NCBI GenBank assembly: GCA_001512635.1
Contig: LFSA01000029.1
Coordinates: forward strand, 21,981 to 85,980
Direction of reading: 5' to 3'
DNA length: 64,000 nt
From: Pelotomaculum sp. DTU098
GTDB taxonomy: Bacteria; Bacillota; Desulfotomaculia; Desulfotomaculales; Pelotomaculaceae
Part shown: positions 51,867-59,994 of the stretch, piece by piece
How positions within the stretch are numbered: the stretch's first letter is position 1
How the letters are laid out: the number at the start of each line of letters is the position of its first letter
Program-made: the position numbers and the translations under genes
The notes under the pieces: model-generated
The model's input: the letters and a program-made list of their open reading frames with translations, nothing else
Database searches by the model: none
What the model was told of the DNA's origin: nothing

Positions 51867-52271
51867 TTACACCAACCCACTCCAGCGTTCCATCCATAAC
51901 ATGCCTGACCTGTGGCTTCGGCCGGTGGGGATTCTCTCAGTATGCCGGTATATCATTAACCCGGTAACCAGTATTTCCTGCATGTACGCAGGCAATGCAA
52001 CGGCTTCCGGGATGACAGCGCATTGCCCTCCTTTTTCCTTAAACACCAGTCTTTCCAACAGATTGCCCACGGATTGGCATTCCTGCCCCCTTCCCTGGCT
52101 GTTATCTCTATCCTTAAACAGGCATTTTTCATCCTCTGCCAGTGCTGCGTCTGCGGCATGAATGTCCACAGCATGATGTTTACCCAGAATCCTGAAGCTA
52201 CCTTCCAAGCCACTTGCCTGCTCGCGGTTTTGCAGCAGCCGGGATGATCTTGCCGCCTGCCGCCAAGGCAA
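51867..52271 (-). CDS. Hypothetical ORF of 134 residues, unrecognised
   Basis: The frame has protein-like composition in the middle (DIHAADAALAEDEKCLFKDR, QECQSVGNLLERLVFKEKGG, VIPEAVALPAYMQEILVTGL) but basic, low-quality ends. No ribosome site is evident before the first start, so the true start is uncertain. It could be a decayed gene. It lies between azlD and the DUF441 gene on the same strand. Confidence 0.35.
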   Translation of the reverse strand: MPWRQAARSSRLLQNREQASGLEGSFRILGKHHAVDIHAADAALAEDEKCLFKDRDNSQGRGQECQSVGNLLERLVFKEKGGQCAVIPEAVALPAYMQEILVTGLMIYRHTERIPTGRSHRSGMLWMERWSGLV

Positions 52272-52350
52272 ATCAACATACCCCGCTGCGTTTTACGCCA
52301 TGTCCCCTGCCCCTGCCCGGTAAGATCTAACAAGTTTCTTCGAAAGCATT

Positions 52351-52668
52351 TTAAAATATGCCGGGAACAACAAAAAGCTCAATAATAAAAACCGTAAGAC
52401 AGGCAAGCAAGGAAACCTGAAACAGATTGCCTCCCCGGTAAGCAAGGAGTACCGCTACGAAAAAACCAGCCAAACCGGACCAGATAGTGGCTGTTGCACC
52501 TAATATTGCAGGGAAGGTCATCACCGCCAGGGTCACATAGGGCACGTAGTAGAGAAATGATCTGATGTACACGTTATTGATTTCCTTGCGAATTAAGGCC
52601 AAAGGCATAAGCCTTATGAGATAAGTGACTCCGGCCATGACCAGAATATAGATATAGACGTTACCGCT
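52351..52668 (-). CDS. azlD: AzlD-family branched-chain amino acid exporter subunit
   Basis: The small four-TM partner of AzlC. YIYILVMAGVTYLIRLMPLAL is the family N-terminus, followed by YYVPYVTLAVMTFPAIL. 105 residues. ATG 52668 has GGGAGG upstream and overlaps the azlC end by 8 bases, so translation is coupled. The pair exports leucine, isoleucine, valine or analogues. Confidence 0.88.
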   Translation of the reverse strand, partial: SGNVYIYILVMAGVTYLIRLMPLALIRKEINNVYIRSFLYYVPYVTLAVMTFPAILGATATIWSGLAGFFVAVLLAYRGGNLFQVSLLACLTVFIIELFVVPGIF

Positions 52669-53377
52669 CATCAGCAACCTCCCTGACCGGGAACAAGAAT
52701 GCCGCAATGCCCGCAATCAATACCGTCAATATGATAATTTTGAAACCCGGTGTGATTTGGTTCAGGATTGAAACCTGTGTGAATAATAAACTGGAAATCA
52801 TAGACAACAGGATTATTCCAAGCAACAGCTTGTTGCCCTTTGCCGGTGGAATTATCACCGCTATAAACATGGCATAAAGGGCAATACTCAAGGCGCTGAT
52901 TATTCTTTCTGGCAACAGACTCCCTGAAACAGTACCGCAGAGCGTACCAAGGGCCCAGCCCGGCATGGCAATGCTGAATAGCCCGTAATTATAGAACGGG
53001 TTTAATTTACCCTCCTTACAAACTGACAGCCCGAATATCTCATCCGAGTTCCCAAAGGCAACCAGAAACCTGTGTAGAAAAGCTGCTCTTGAATCTAGCT
53101 TTTGCGACAGCGCACAGGACATCAGAAAATACCTCATGTTTATAACTAATTGAGTGATGGACATTTCCACGTAAGTTGCAGAAGCTCCAATCAGTCCAAG
53201 GGCTGCAAATTGCCCGGCAGAGGTAAAGTTTGTCGCAGACATTAGAACCGCCTGAAAGGGAGTAAGACCCGCACCCTTCGCCAAAATCCCAAAGGTAAAG
53301 GAAACGGCAAAATAGCCCAGACATATTGGAATACCGTCCCTAAAACCGTTTTTCCAGTTTGTAATATTGCTGTTCAT
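52661..53377 (-). CDS. azlC: AzlC-family branched-chain amino acid exporter subunit
   Basis: A membrane protein of 238 residues with the AzlC pattern: NGFRDGIPICLGYFAVSFTF, GLTPFQAVLMSATNFTSAGQ, ITQLVINMRYFLMSCALSQK and FGNSDEIFGL. About six membrane helices. It is divergent from the iron-sulfur flavoprotein gene, with a repeated octamer in the shared region. Substrate is inferred from the family only. Confidence 0.9.
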   Translation of the reverse strand: MNSNITNWKNGFRDGIPICLGYFAVSFTFGILAKGAGLTPFQAVLMSATNFTSAGQFAALGLIGASATYVEMSITQLVINMRYFLMSCALSQKLDSRAAFLHRFLVAFGNSDEIFGLSVCKEGKLNPFYNYGLFSIAMPGWALGTLCGTVSGSLLPERIISALSIALYAMFIAVIIPPAKGNKLLLGIILLSMISSLLFTQVSILNQITPGFKIIILTVLIAGIAAFLFPVREVADER

Positions 53378-53408
53378 TGCATTTGCCTTCCCCGGTTTAT
53401 TCTCTTAA

Positions 53409-53430
53409 TATAAGACAATTTTTATAAGAC
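53409..53430. repeat. Octamer direct repeat in the azlC/flavoprotein intergenic region
   Basis: TATAAGAC at 53409-53416 and again at 53423-53430, start-to-start 14 bases, just upstream of the plus-strand -35. A regulator site is possible. Confidence 0.6.
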
Positions 53431-53441
53431 TACCATCTAGC

Positions 53442-53470
53442 TTGACATAAGTAAAACGAATCTATTATGG
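53442..53470 (+). promoter_or_regulatory. Putative promoter of the iron-sulfur flavoprotein gene
   Basis: TTGACA (53442-53447), 17 bases, TTATGG (53465-53470); an alternative -10 TATTAT lies two bases earlier. About 30 bases before the ATG at 53499. Confidence 0.5.
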
Positions 53471-53498
53471 TTTTATTAAAAATTTGGAGGTTTTTTCG

Positions 53499-54146
53499 AT
53501 GAAAATCCTAGGCATTGCCGGCAGCAAAAGAAAAAAAGGCAATACTTCCATCCTGTTACAAGAAGCACTTAAAGCTGCCCAAAAAGAAGGCGCAGAAACA
53601 GAATTAATTTTTCTTGGTGATTATACCATAAAGGATTGCCTGGGTTGTGAAGGATGCAATGAAACTTACAGGTGCGTTATAAATGATGACATGCAAAAAA
53701 TATATCCCCTCCTTTTAGATGCGGACGGCATCATCCTGGGTTCACCTACTTATTTTTATAATATATCCGCTGACATGAAAGCCTTCATCGACAGGTGTTA
53801 TTGTTTTGAAGTATTTGCAGAAGACGACCGTTCCTGCTGGTTAAGTATCAATGAAGCCCTGGGGGGTAAGTATGCCGCTGTAATAGCAGTTTGCGAGCAG
53901 CAAAATGAAAAGGACATGGGGTTTACCCCTGAGGCAATGAGCCTTGCACTGCAAGCCCTCGGCTACAGGGTAATCGATCAGGTTAAAGTGTTCAACCTTT
54001 TCAAAGCAGGTGAAGCTTTAAACGACAGCAATGCTCTGCAGTGTTCCCGGAGGGCCGGCGAGAAGCTGGTAAAGACAATACGGCTGAGAAAAGCTCTTGA
54101 GCTTAAAATAAAAGATATAATTAAAAATACCAACGCTAAGAGTTAA
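53499..54146 (+). CDS. Iron-sulfur flavoprotein (NADPH-dependent FMN reductase family)
   Basis: A flavodoxin-fold redox protein with the compact Cys motif CLGCEGCNETYRC (CX2CX2CX5C, about residues 47-59) that binds a [4Fe-4S] cluster in archaeal and clostridial Isf proteins. KILGIAGSKRKKGNTSIL binds FMN phosphate, and LGSPTYFYNISADMKAFIDR is also typical. 215 residues. ATG 53499 follows GGAGG. Probable electron-transfer or oxidative-stress role in an anaerobe. It is a single gene. Confidence 0.9.
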   Translation: MKILGIAGSKRKKGNTSILLQEALKAAQKEGAETELIFLGDYTIKDCLGCEGCNETYRCVINDDMQKIYPLLLDADGIILGSPTYFYNISADMKAFIDRCYCFEVFAEDDRSCWLSINEALGGKYAAVIAVCEQQNEKDMGFTPEAMSLALQALGYRVIDQVKVFNLFKAGEALNDSNALQCSRRAGEKLVKTIRLRKALELKIKDIIKNTNAKS

Positions 54147-54439
54147 GACCCCAAAAACCTCGCTTTCAGAAGTTACTCTAGCAGCAGGCTGGGCTGCCCA
54201 GATACTAAAAATGTTTTTCAACGCCTCACCTGCAATCCCAACTCGCTTTACACGTTGTCGTTAAAGCAAACTCCAGAAAAAAATACCTGCCTGCCCTCAC
54301 ACCAGAACTCCTAAAATGAATTATACAAGTTAAGTCATTTCAACCTAAGAATCTCCCATGCTTCGAATGTTTTCATTTTCAAAGACTTCTACGATTATTT
54401 CCGCTTTGAAATGGCATCCTAAGGTCAGGGGGGATTCTA

Positions 54440-54721
54440 TTGAACGAATATAAGCCGCAAAAACCTCATATTCTCATTCGAACACCAGAGCAACTGCAAC
54501 GCTACCTGGAAGGGTCGGGCAGTGCCGAATTACGCTTTCGCGCCCATCCCATTTCCGGAGAACCGGAAACTTATAATTATAACAGCAGGGAAAAGACAGT
54601 TACCAGGGAAACCGACGGCAGGGCCTTTGACAGCCTGGATGATTTCACTTGCTATGCTTTTCAATGCGATCCTGAGGGTTACCCCCGCACGGAACATATT
54701 TATTTGGAAGTTTTAAATTAA
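54440..54721 (+). CDS. Hypothetical protein, 93 residues
   Basis: A soluble protein: KPHILIRTPEQLQRYLEGSG, ELRFRAHPISGEPETYNYNS and EHIYLEVLN. No family is recognised. TTG start after CAGGGGGG. Codon use and a clean ribosome site support it. No Cys-rich or membrane parts apart from two Cys near the end. Confidence 0.55.
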   Translation: MNEYKPQKPHILIRTPEQLQRYLEGSGSAELRFRAHPISGEPETYNYNSREKTVTRETDGRAFDSLDDFTCYAFQCDPEGYPRTEHIYLEVLN

Positions 54722-55063
54722 TTGCATTTATGGAGAAAGTCAATAGTCATATCCCAGGCAGCCGGGTCAAAGAACAATCGCCGGGGCCGGATTCCAGCAA
54801 TTCAAAGCGTGCGCCATTTTGCCAGCCAGCGCCCTGGTTATGTCCTGCAGATTTCGTAATGAAGACTGATAACGTTAACACTGGCAAAGGGTATAATTAC
54901 ATTATTCCCCTTTTATCCCTGCTCATTTTCAGAGCCAAAAACCGCCCCGATAAGTAGCCGCAATACTGTATTTAGAGCCAGCACAATCTTGAAATTAAAT
55001 CATTTTCTTGGTACTGTTATGTAGTTGCAGAATTAATATTATGTCGAAAATGGGGTAGTTTTT
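54722..55063. other. Gap without a convincing gene
   Basis: 342 bases. A frame at 54730-54957 has no ribosome site and an implausible composition. Nothing else is seen. Confidence 0.5.
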
Positions 55064-55922
55064 TTGGTCAGGAAAATTAGCAGCACGTGGGCAGATCTGA
55101 GCATGGTATTGGTTGCCTGTATCTGGGGTGTTACTTTTGTAATCGTAAAGAATGCCCTGGCGGATATTGGCCCTTTTCTGTTTGTAGGAATCAGGTTTCT
55201 CCTGGCTTCTTTACTTTTAGCAGCCCTGTCTTTCAAAGATATACTAAAAGTCCGTTTCCCCACCCTGACCACCGGATCGCTGTTAGGAATATTTCTATGT
55301 ATCGGTTACTCATTTCAAACCCTTGGCCTGAAATATACCACATCATCTAACGCCGGTTTTATAACCGGGGTATCGGTAGTTTTAGTGCCGCTAATCTACG
55401 CGCTGATAAATAAGAAAAAACCCGGCTTAATCACCAGCTTGACGGTAATAATGGCAGCTTTGGGCTTATTTTTTATTTCCTTTCCTTCCGGCTCCTTTAG
55501 ACTCAATTATGGAGACATGCTGGTTTTAATCTGCGCCTTTGGGTTTGCGATGCACATCATAACGGTTGATCTTTATTCTCATAAACATAACGCTGTAGCC
55601 ATTACCGCGGTGCAAATCCTTTTTGTCGGTCTGGTGTGCTCTATTATCGGCCTGATTGTGGAGCCTTTCCCTCCCTATCTTACCTACAATGCCCTATCCG
55701 CCAACCGCAGTCTTCGCTACAGCCCTGGCTTTTTTGGTGCAGAACTACATGCAAAGGTTCAGTACTCCCACTAGATTTGCGGTTGTTTTGACCACTGAAC
55801 CAGTGTTTGCGGCACTGGCAGGTTACTGGTGGGCGGGAGAGCGTTTAGGCCGACTGGGCCTGATTGGCGCAGGCCTGATCCTGGCAGCGATGCTTATTTC
55901 TACTGTGTTTAACAGGTCCTGA
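55064..55922 (+). pseudogene. DMT/EamA-family permease with a frameshift
   Basis: Frame 1 (TTG 55064) gives an EamA permease through about residue 210: LVACIWGVTFVIVKNALADI, GIRFLLASLLLAALSFK, YTTSSNAGFITGVSVVLVPL and AFGFAMHIITVDLYSH. Near 55690-55715 the coding moves to the next frame, which continues VFATALAFLVQNYMQRFSTP, TRFAVVLTTEPVFAALAGYW and GLIGAGLILAAML to a stop at 55922. Together they make a normal ten-TM protein of about 285 residues. Frame 1 itself runs into a stop at 55774. So there is a one-base indel: either a recent inactivation or a sequence error. Confidence 0.85.
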
Positions 55923-56068
55923 TTACTACTCTTTTAGTCAGCCGGTTAAGCTCTTTTTTAAAAAAAGAATAGCCGGGCGAAAACTTATTTCCCCTAATCA
56001 TGGAGACGATATTATCGATTTATATTGCAGGAGGCTTGACCAGGCTTGAATAATACTGTCATAGCATC

Positions 56069-56108
56069 AGCAAGCGCCTGTGGAAACTAGCAGACGCCCG
56101 TGGGAACT
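56069..56108. repeat. Imperfect 20-bp tandem repeat
   Basis: AGCAAGCGCCTGTGGAAACT (56069-56088) followed directly by AGCAGACGCCCGTGGGAACT (56089-56108), 16 of 20 identical. It lies immediately before a terminator. Confidence 0.7.
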
Positions 56109-56112
56109 GCAA

Positions 56113-56144
56113 GAAGGCAGGGAACGATGTCCCTGCCTTCTTTT
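56113..56144 (+). terminator. Intrinsic terminator after the EamA gene
   Basis: GAAGGCAGGGA (56113-56123) pairs with TCCCTGCCTTC (56130-56140), followed by TTTT. Perfect 11-bp stem, 6-base loop. Confidence 0.85.
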
Positions 56145-56161
56145 CACCAAATAAACCTGCT

Positions 56162-57160
56162 CTAGATACGGCTCCTCCTGGTTCTCCTGCTAGGCCTGCT
56201 GAGCGGACTGTATCTTCTTTCCTGTTTTATATTCTCAGACGCGAACAAAGCCAGGTGGATCACCCTGTCTCCCAAAATGAGACTTGAGCCTGTTATACCA
56301 TCGCCGCTCAGGCGCAAATCCTCACCCAAGCCCACGGAGGGATATACTGAAACTTTAGCCGCAGCCGCCCTGGTCAGCAGATCCTGTACATCCCCGTCAT
56401 TGATTTCCTTTTGCTCCAGGCCGGCCATTTCAATTGCGTCCAGCGCATAACTCTCCACCATCTTCTTATACATCTTCTGCAGAGTGAACGGCGTATCAAA
56501 GGCATCAAGGCAGGTAAATCTCCCATTGATAAAAACTACAGCGCCCACCTGACATTCCAGGGCCTGAAAGGCGTCACAGTATCTCCGGAGTTTCTCCTCG
56601 TGACTCTCGTAGACATCATTGACCGCCCGGGTTGGCGAATCCACCCGCATTTTCCTCTGCTTCCGCTCGACTTCATCCCATATCGCGCCCTGGTCTGCAG
56701 CAAACACACCCATCGCTTCAAGATATTGTGATACTTGTTCACTTTTTTGGGCCCGCATCCTGGCGTAGGAAAAACGCCGGCTTTCTGTAAACTTTTCCGA
56801 GACATAGCGCCAGCGCTGCTGCTCGACACAGCTTACCGGTACCTTCAGCTCCACCTTCGGCCCAACGAGAATACTGGCATTCACCACCCGGTTCTGCTTT
56901 GCTCCTACCAGTATTTCTCCATCCAGGATCAGTACCGGCCGGTCGCTGCTGTTGCAGACAAAGATTTCATTAACCCTGCCCTCTGAACTGGCCTCCTTCA
57001 CTTCAAGGATACCCTGCTCCAGGGCTTCATCGAGAAGAATATACCCGGGCTCCTCCCTTTCACCATTCAATAGGGGGAATATAACCAGGTTATCACTTCT
57101 CTGCGACTCCCCAATCTTTAGTTTTTTCAAGAATTCGGCCGGTAACGCCACATCCACCAT
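56162..57160 (-). CDS. ARPP-1 (DUF6569)-like protein
   Basis: A soluble protein of 332 residues that matches my memory of the ARPP-1 family (ARG and rhodanese-phosphatase-superfamily-associated protein): VIFPLLNGEREEPGYILLDEA, VLILDGEILVGAKQNRVVNAS, VPVSCVEQQRWRYVSEKF and QVGAVVFINGRFTCLDAFDTP. No catalytic motif is known. The C-terminus is basic (SPLSRPSRRTRRSRI). The start is uncertain: the GGGG site is too close to ATG 57160, and GTG 57151 is possible. Confidence 0.75.
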   Translation of the reverse strand: MVDVALPAEFLKKLKIGESQRSDNLVIFPLLNGEREEPGYILLDEALEQGILEVKEASSEGRVNEIFVCNSSDRPVLILDGEILVGAKQNRVVNASILVGPKVELKVPVSCVEQQRWRYVSEKFTESRRFSYARMRAQKSEQVSQYLEAMGVFAADQGAIWDEVERKQRKMRVDSPTRAVNDVYESHEEKLRRYCDAFQALECQVGAVVFINGRFTCLDAFDTPFTLQKMYKKMVESYALDAIEMAGLEQKEINDGDVQDLLTRAAAAKVSVYPSVGLGEDLRLSGDGITGSSLILGDRVIHLALFASENIKQERRYSPLSRPSRRTRRSRI

Positions 57161-57570
57161 CCCCTTTTCTTGATTATATTTTCAGTATAAAAGGGGCTAG
57201 TGACACAAGCCTGTCATATTAGGGTTAATAATTGTTATTAACCAGAAAAAAAGTCCTAAATTAGCTTGCTCATTAATTTTGAGAATCTTTCCTTGAAATA
57301 ACTTTACGCTCGAATACAATTATTACACAAAAAAAGCCAATTGTAAACCGAATAATATGCATATGGTTAACAATAACTGCTATCAACATTATTACAAACA
57401 TAAACGTTAGTATAAACCGGTTTTTTCATTCCTCCAGTCCAGTGAAATGGCATAAAAAAGCACTTCTAAACGAAGTACCCTGAATGAATAAATTTATGCA
57501 CGATATTTCTATCACAGCACTGGAGGCAGGTTCCGTTTTTTGAGTACCATACCGGGTAGGTAGATCCGCC
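57161..57570. other. AT-rich intergenic region
   Basis: 410 bases between the ARPP-1-like gene and the NCS2 permease gene, both on the minus strand. No ORF, RNA or clear terminator is seen. Confidence 0.5.
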
Positions 57571-58905
57571 CTAAGAGAAGTATTTTTTAGGCAGGAGAAC
57601 GTGTTCGAGCAGCATACACAACAGCATGCCAACAACAAAACCGTTACCCAGGATGTACTGGGCGAAAACAGGAATTCCCTCAAATGAGCCGGCCGGCAGG
57701 TTCATCACGCCAGTGGCAACGAGGATCGGCAGACCTACCACAAAATAATCCCTGGCGTTAAACTGCATCCTGGCGTAATCTTTCAGCCCGAAGCCCAGCA
57801 TCTGGCAGAAGGAAGCCAGCAGCACCGAATAACCCACCGGTTGGGGAATTGAGGCCAGGAAAGCGCCCACCTGCGGCAGCAGGCCCAGTAACATCAGGAC
57901 TATGGTAAATATAATAAAGGGCAGCCTGGCAGCGACCCTGGTCAGAGCAACCATGCCGGCGCCTGCAGAATAAGGCACAAAGCCCACCGTCGCCCCTAAC
58001 CCGGCCAGGATATCAGCGATGCCGGTAAAAGCTACACCCCTGTTGTATGACTTCTGGGGCAGCTCTAAACCCAGCACCCGTTCCATGGCCAGGATGCTGG
58101 CCACCAGGTTGGACAGTACCAGCAGGCCGGTGAGCACGGATACAAACACTACCCCCGGGTCAAAAGTAGGGGTACCCCAGGCAAACAATTCAGGCAGCGT
58201 GATGAGCGCGTCCGATTTGATAAACTCCCCGGAGGGAACCCCCACAAACAAGGCGATTACCCATCCCACCGCAATGCCTATCAGAATGGCTATGCTTTGC
58301 AAAAACCCCCTGGCTTTGAGGTTGATAACCACGACGATGGTCACCACAAGCAAGGATACTAAGGCCGATTTCAGGTCAATGCTCCCCCCGCCGGTGTTAA
58401 GCCCGAGCATTCCCCTCACAAAGGTTCCACTTAACTGCAGGCCCAGCAATACAAGCACTGAGCCTGTTACAGCGGGTGTAAAGAGTTTTAAGGCCTTGCC
58501 GATGACTCCCGTCAGGCCCACTGCCACCAGGATAAGGCCGGCCGCTATAACGCCGAACTCCAGGTCGGTACGCAGCAGGCTCAGGGGTTTTCCCAGGCCC
58601 GGAGCCATAACCCCCAGGGTAATAAAAACAGCCCACCACATGCCGGCCGGGCCTTCGATAATAGGCAGGCGGTGGCCAAAGCACACCTGCAGCAGCGACG
58701 CCAGTGCCTGAAAAAAGAAAGTGCGCTGGGCCAGGCTGGCAATGCCGGCCTGGTCGAGCCCCAGGGCGCTCCCCACTACAATCGGCAGTACCGCCGTGTT
58801 GGCCACGGTAAAACCAAGCCATTGCACCGCATAAATGAGCGTACGGTTTGCAGGCGGACGGTCCTCCAGGTCATATAATAATTCATTGTTTTTACTCAAA
58901 ACCAT
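57571..58905 (-). CDS. NCS2-family nucleobase permease (xanthine/uracil type)
   Basis: A 14-segment nucleobase:cation symporter. It shows LQVCFGHRLPIIEGPAGMWW near the N-terminus, FTPAVTGSVLVLLGLQLSG, the family loop around GVAFTGIADILAGLGATVGF and SAGAGMVALTRVAARLP. 444 residues. The motif near TM10 differs from classical UraA/UapA forms (no QN.G..), so the substrate is uncertain between purines and uracil. The neighbour is an XRE regulator; no catabolic genes are adjacent. Confidence 0.88.
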   Translation of the reverse strand: MVLSKNNELLYDLEDRPPANRTLIYAVQWLGFTVANTAVLPIVVGSALGLDQAGIASLAQRTFFFQALASLLQVCFGHRLPIIEGPAGMWWAVFITLGVMAPGLGKPLSLLRTDLEFGVIAAGLILVAVGLTGVIGKALKLFTPAVTGSVLVLLGLQLSGTFVRGMLGLNTGGGSIDLKSALVSLLVVTIVVVINLKARGFLQSIAILIGIAVGWVIALFVGVPSGEFIKSDALITLPELFAWGTPTFDPGVVFVSVLTGLLVLSNLVASILAMERVLGLELPQKSYNRGVAFTGIADILAGLGATVGFVPYSAGAGMVALTRVAARLPFIIFTIVLMLLGLLPQVGAFLASIPQPVGYSVLLASFCQMLGFGLKDYARMQFNARDYFVVGLPILVATGVMNLPAGSFEGIPVFAQYILGNGFVVGMLLCMLLEHVLLPKKYFS

Positions 58906-58960
58906 AGCCCCAATCTGAATGGATCCTTACAGACTGTATCACTTTAATAATTCCTCTGGC

Positions 58961-59431
58961 TCACTTCTTGGCTTCATCTTTTCCGTAGATTGCAGGACCT
59001 TTAGCAGTTTTGTTCTTCTGGCCCGCTTTTTTGCCAGGTCCTGCTGATTTAGGCAAACTATGTTTGTCATAAGCCATCTCAGACAAGCGTATAAAAGTTT
59101 CCTTATCAATACAATATCGATTGCGCAGCTCTGCTATTCTGTGTACAGCATCTTCCAGGGTCGGAGCCGTCAGCACGTATTCCTCGAAATTTGGCTTTCT
59201 TTGTTTGGGTTGGGGAGGAGAGGGATCGTCAGTATTTCCAACTAGATAATCAATACTTGTTTCATATAAATTAGCAAGGGTTTTGAGCGTATCGATGTCC
59301 GGCTCACTAACCCCTTTCTCATAACCAGATAACGTCTTATTATTTATATTTGTCAGCGCTTTAACCTGAACCTGGGTTAAATTTTTTGCTTCCCGCGCCT
59401 TTCTAAGACGCAGTCCTACCAGATTATTCAT
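58961..59431 (-). CDS. XRE-family transcriptional regulator
   Basis: N-terminal helix-turn-helix (residues 6-62): GLRLRKAREAKNLTQVQVKAL, NKTLSGYEKGVSEPDIDTLK, LANLYETSIDYLVGN. The rest is a helical part (TLEDAVHRIAELRNRYCIDKE) and a basic tail GPGKKAGQKNKTAKG. 156 residues, similar in plan to phage-repressor-like regulators of Clostridia. It is divergent from a frameshifted small gene at 59584, with an AT-rich intergenic region likely to hold its operator. Confidence 0.88.
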   Translation of the reverse strand: MNNLVGLRLRKAREAKNLTQVQVKALTNINNKTLSGYEKGVSEPDIDTLKTLANLYETSIDYLVGNTDDPSPPQPKQRKPNFEEYVLTAPTLEDAVHRIAELRNRYCIDKETFIRLSEMAYDKHSLPKSAGPGKKAGQKNKTAKGPAIYGKDEAKK

Positions 59432-59583
59432 TTCTTACCACCGATCATATATTAGCATTACTCCCAGATCCAATGAATTTATTCTTAGATTTATAGAAAT
59501 ATGCCTTGATTTCCTTAAAATTAAGAATTATCATATTTATTAGTAATATATTCCATGGGGAATTAGTAAAATGAGGTGGTAAA

Positions 59584-59861
59584 ATGCGATGGTATAAGAT
59601 GGAATAAACTATAATGACCGGTCATTAGCATTCGAAGAGTTATGGAAACGTCTCCGGAAGGAAGCCGAAGGGGTTAAAATCGACGTTTTATTTGAGGACG
59701 GGTGCCTGGAAATGATATGGTCATTCAGTGAGCAGCGAACAAAGCTAAGGGTAATCAAATTGCTTCAGCAATGCGGCGCCAAATACCAGGAAAGCCACTC
59801 TTCCGTGCATTTCTGGGTTAGGGCGGATAAACACGGGCAAATGAATTTTGTACCGGCTTAA
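59584..59861 (+). pseudogene. Small gene of about 92 residues with a one-base frame break near its start
   Basis: A ribosome site GAGGTGG precedes ATG 59584, which reads MRWYK and then goes out of frame to a stop at 59605. Re-reading one base earlier from 59598, the frame is open for 87 codons: DGINYNDRSLAFEELWKRLR, EGVKIDVLFEDGCLEMIWSF, RVIKLLQQCGAKYQESHSSV, HFWVRADKHGQMNFVPA. Alone, this second frame has no start codon near its beginning. MRWYK plus DGINYN joins naturally. So a base is probably missing at about 59598, or a -1 shift occurs. No family is recognised. Confidence 0.6.
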
Positions 59862-59979
59862 AAAGGAGGCTCAATCTCATGGGACTGATTATAAGTTTCC
59901 CTACAAATGGTCTCTGTTGCCTTGGTTGTATTTATTAGGGGAGTAATCGCCCGCCTATGGTCCCAATAACCAAAATGTG

Positions 59980-59988
59980 TGCTATAAT
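59980..59988 (+). promoter_or_regulatory. Extended -10 promoter of the SSF symporter gene
   Basis: TGCTATAAT (59980-59988), a perfect TGnTATAAT. The expected transcription start, 7 bases after the -10, is 59995, the A of the likely ATG start. Confidence 0.65.
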
Positions 59989-59994
59989 CAGCCT

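Noticed and set aside
54730-54957. 75-codon plus-strand frame
   Set aside because: No ribosome site and implausible Pro/Ser/Cys-rich composition.
57426-57683. 85-codon minus-strand frame at the end of the NCS2 gene
   Set aside because: It overlaps the conserved C-terminus of the permease in another frame and has no ribosome site.
59879-59938. 19-codon frame MGLIISFPTNGLCCLGCIY after AAAGGAGG
   Set aside because: The ribosome site is good, but the peptide is too short to support and it may only be a leader or chance frame before the SSF gene.
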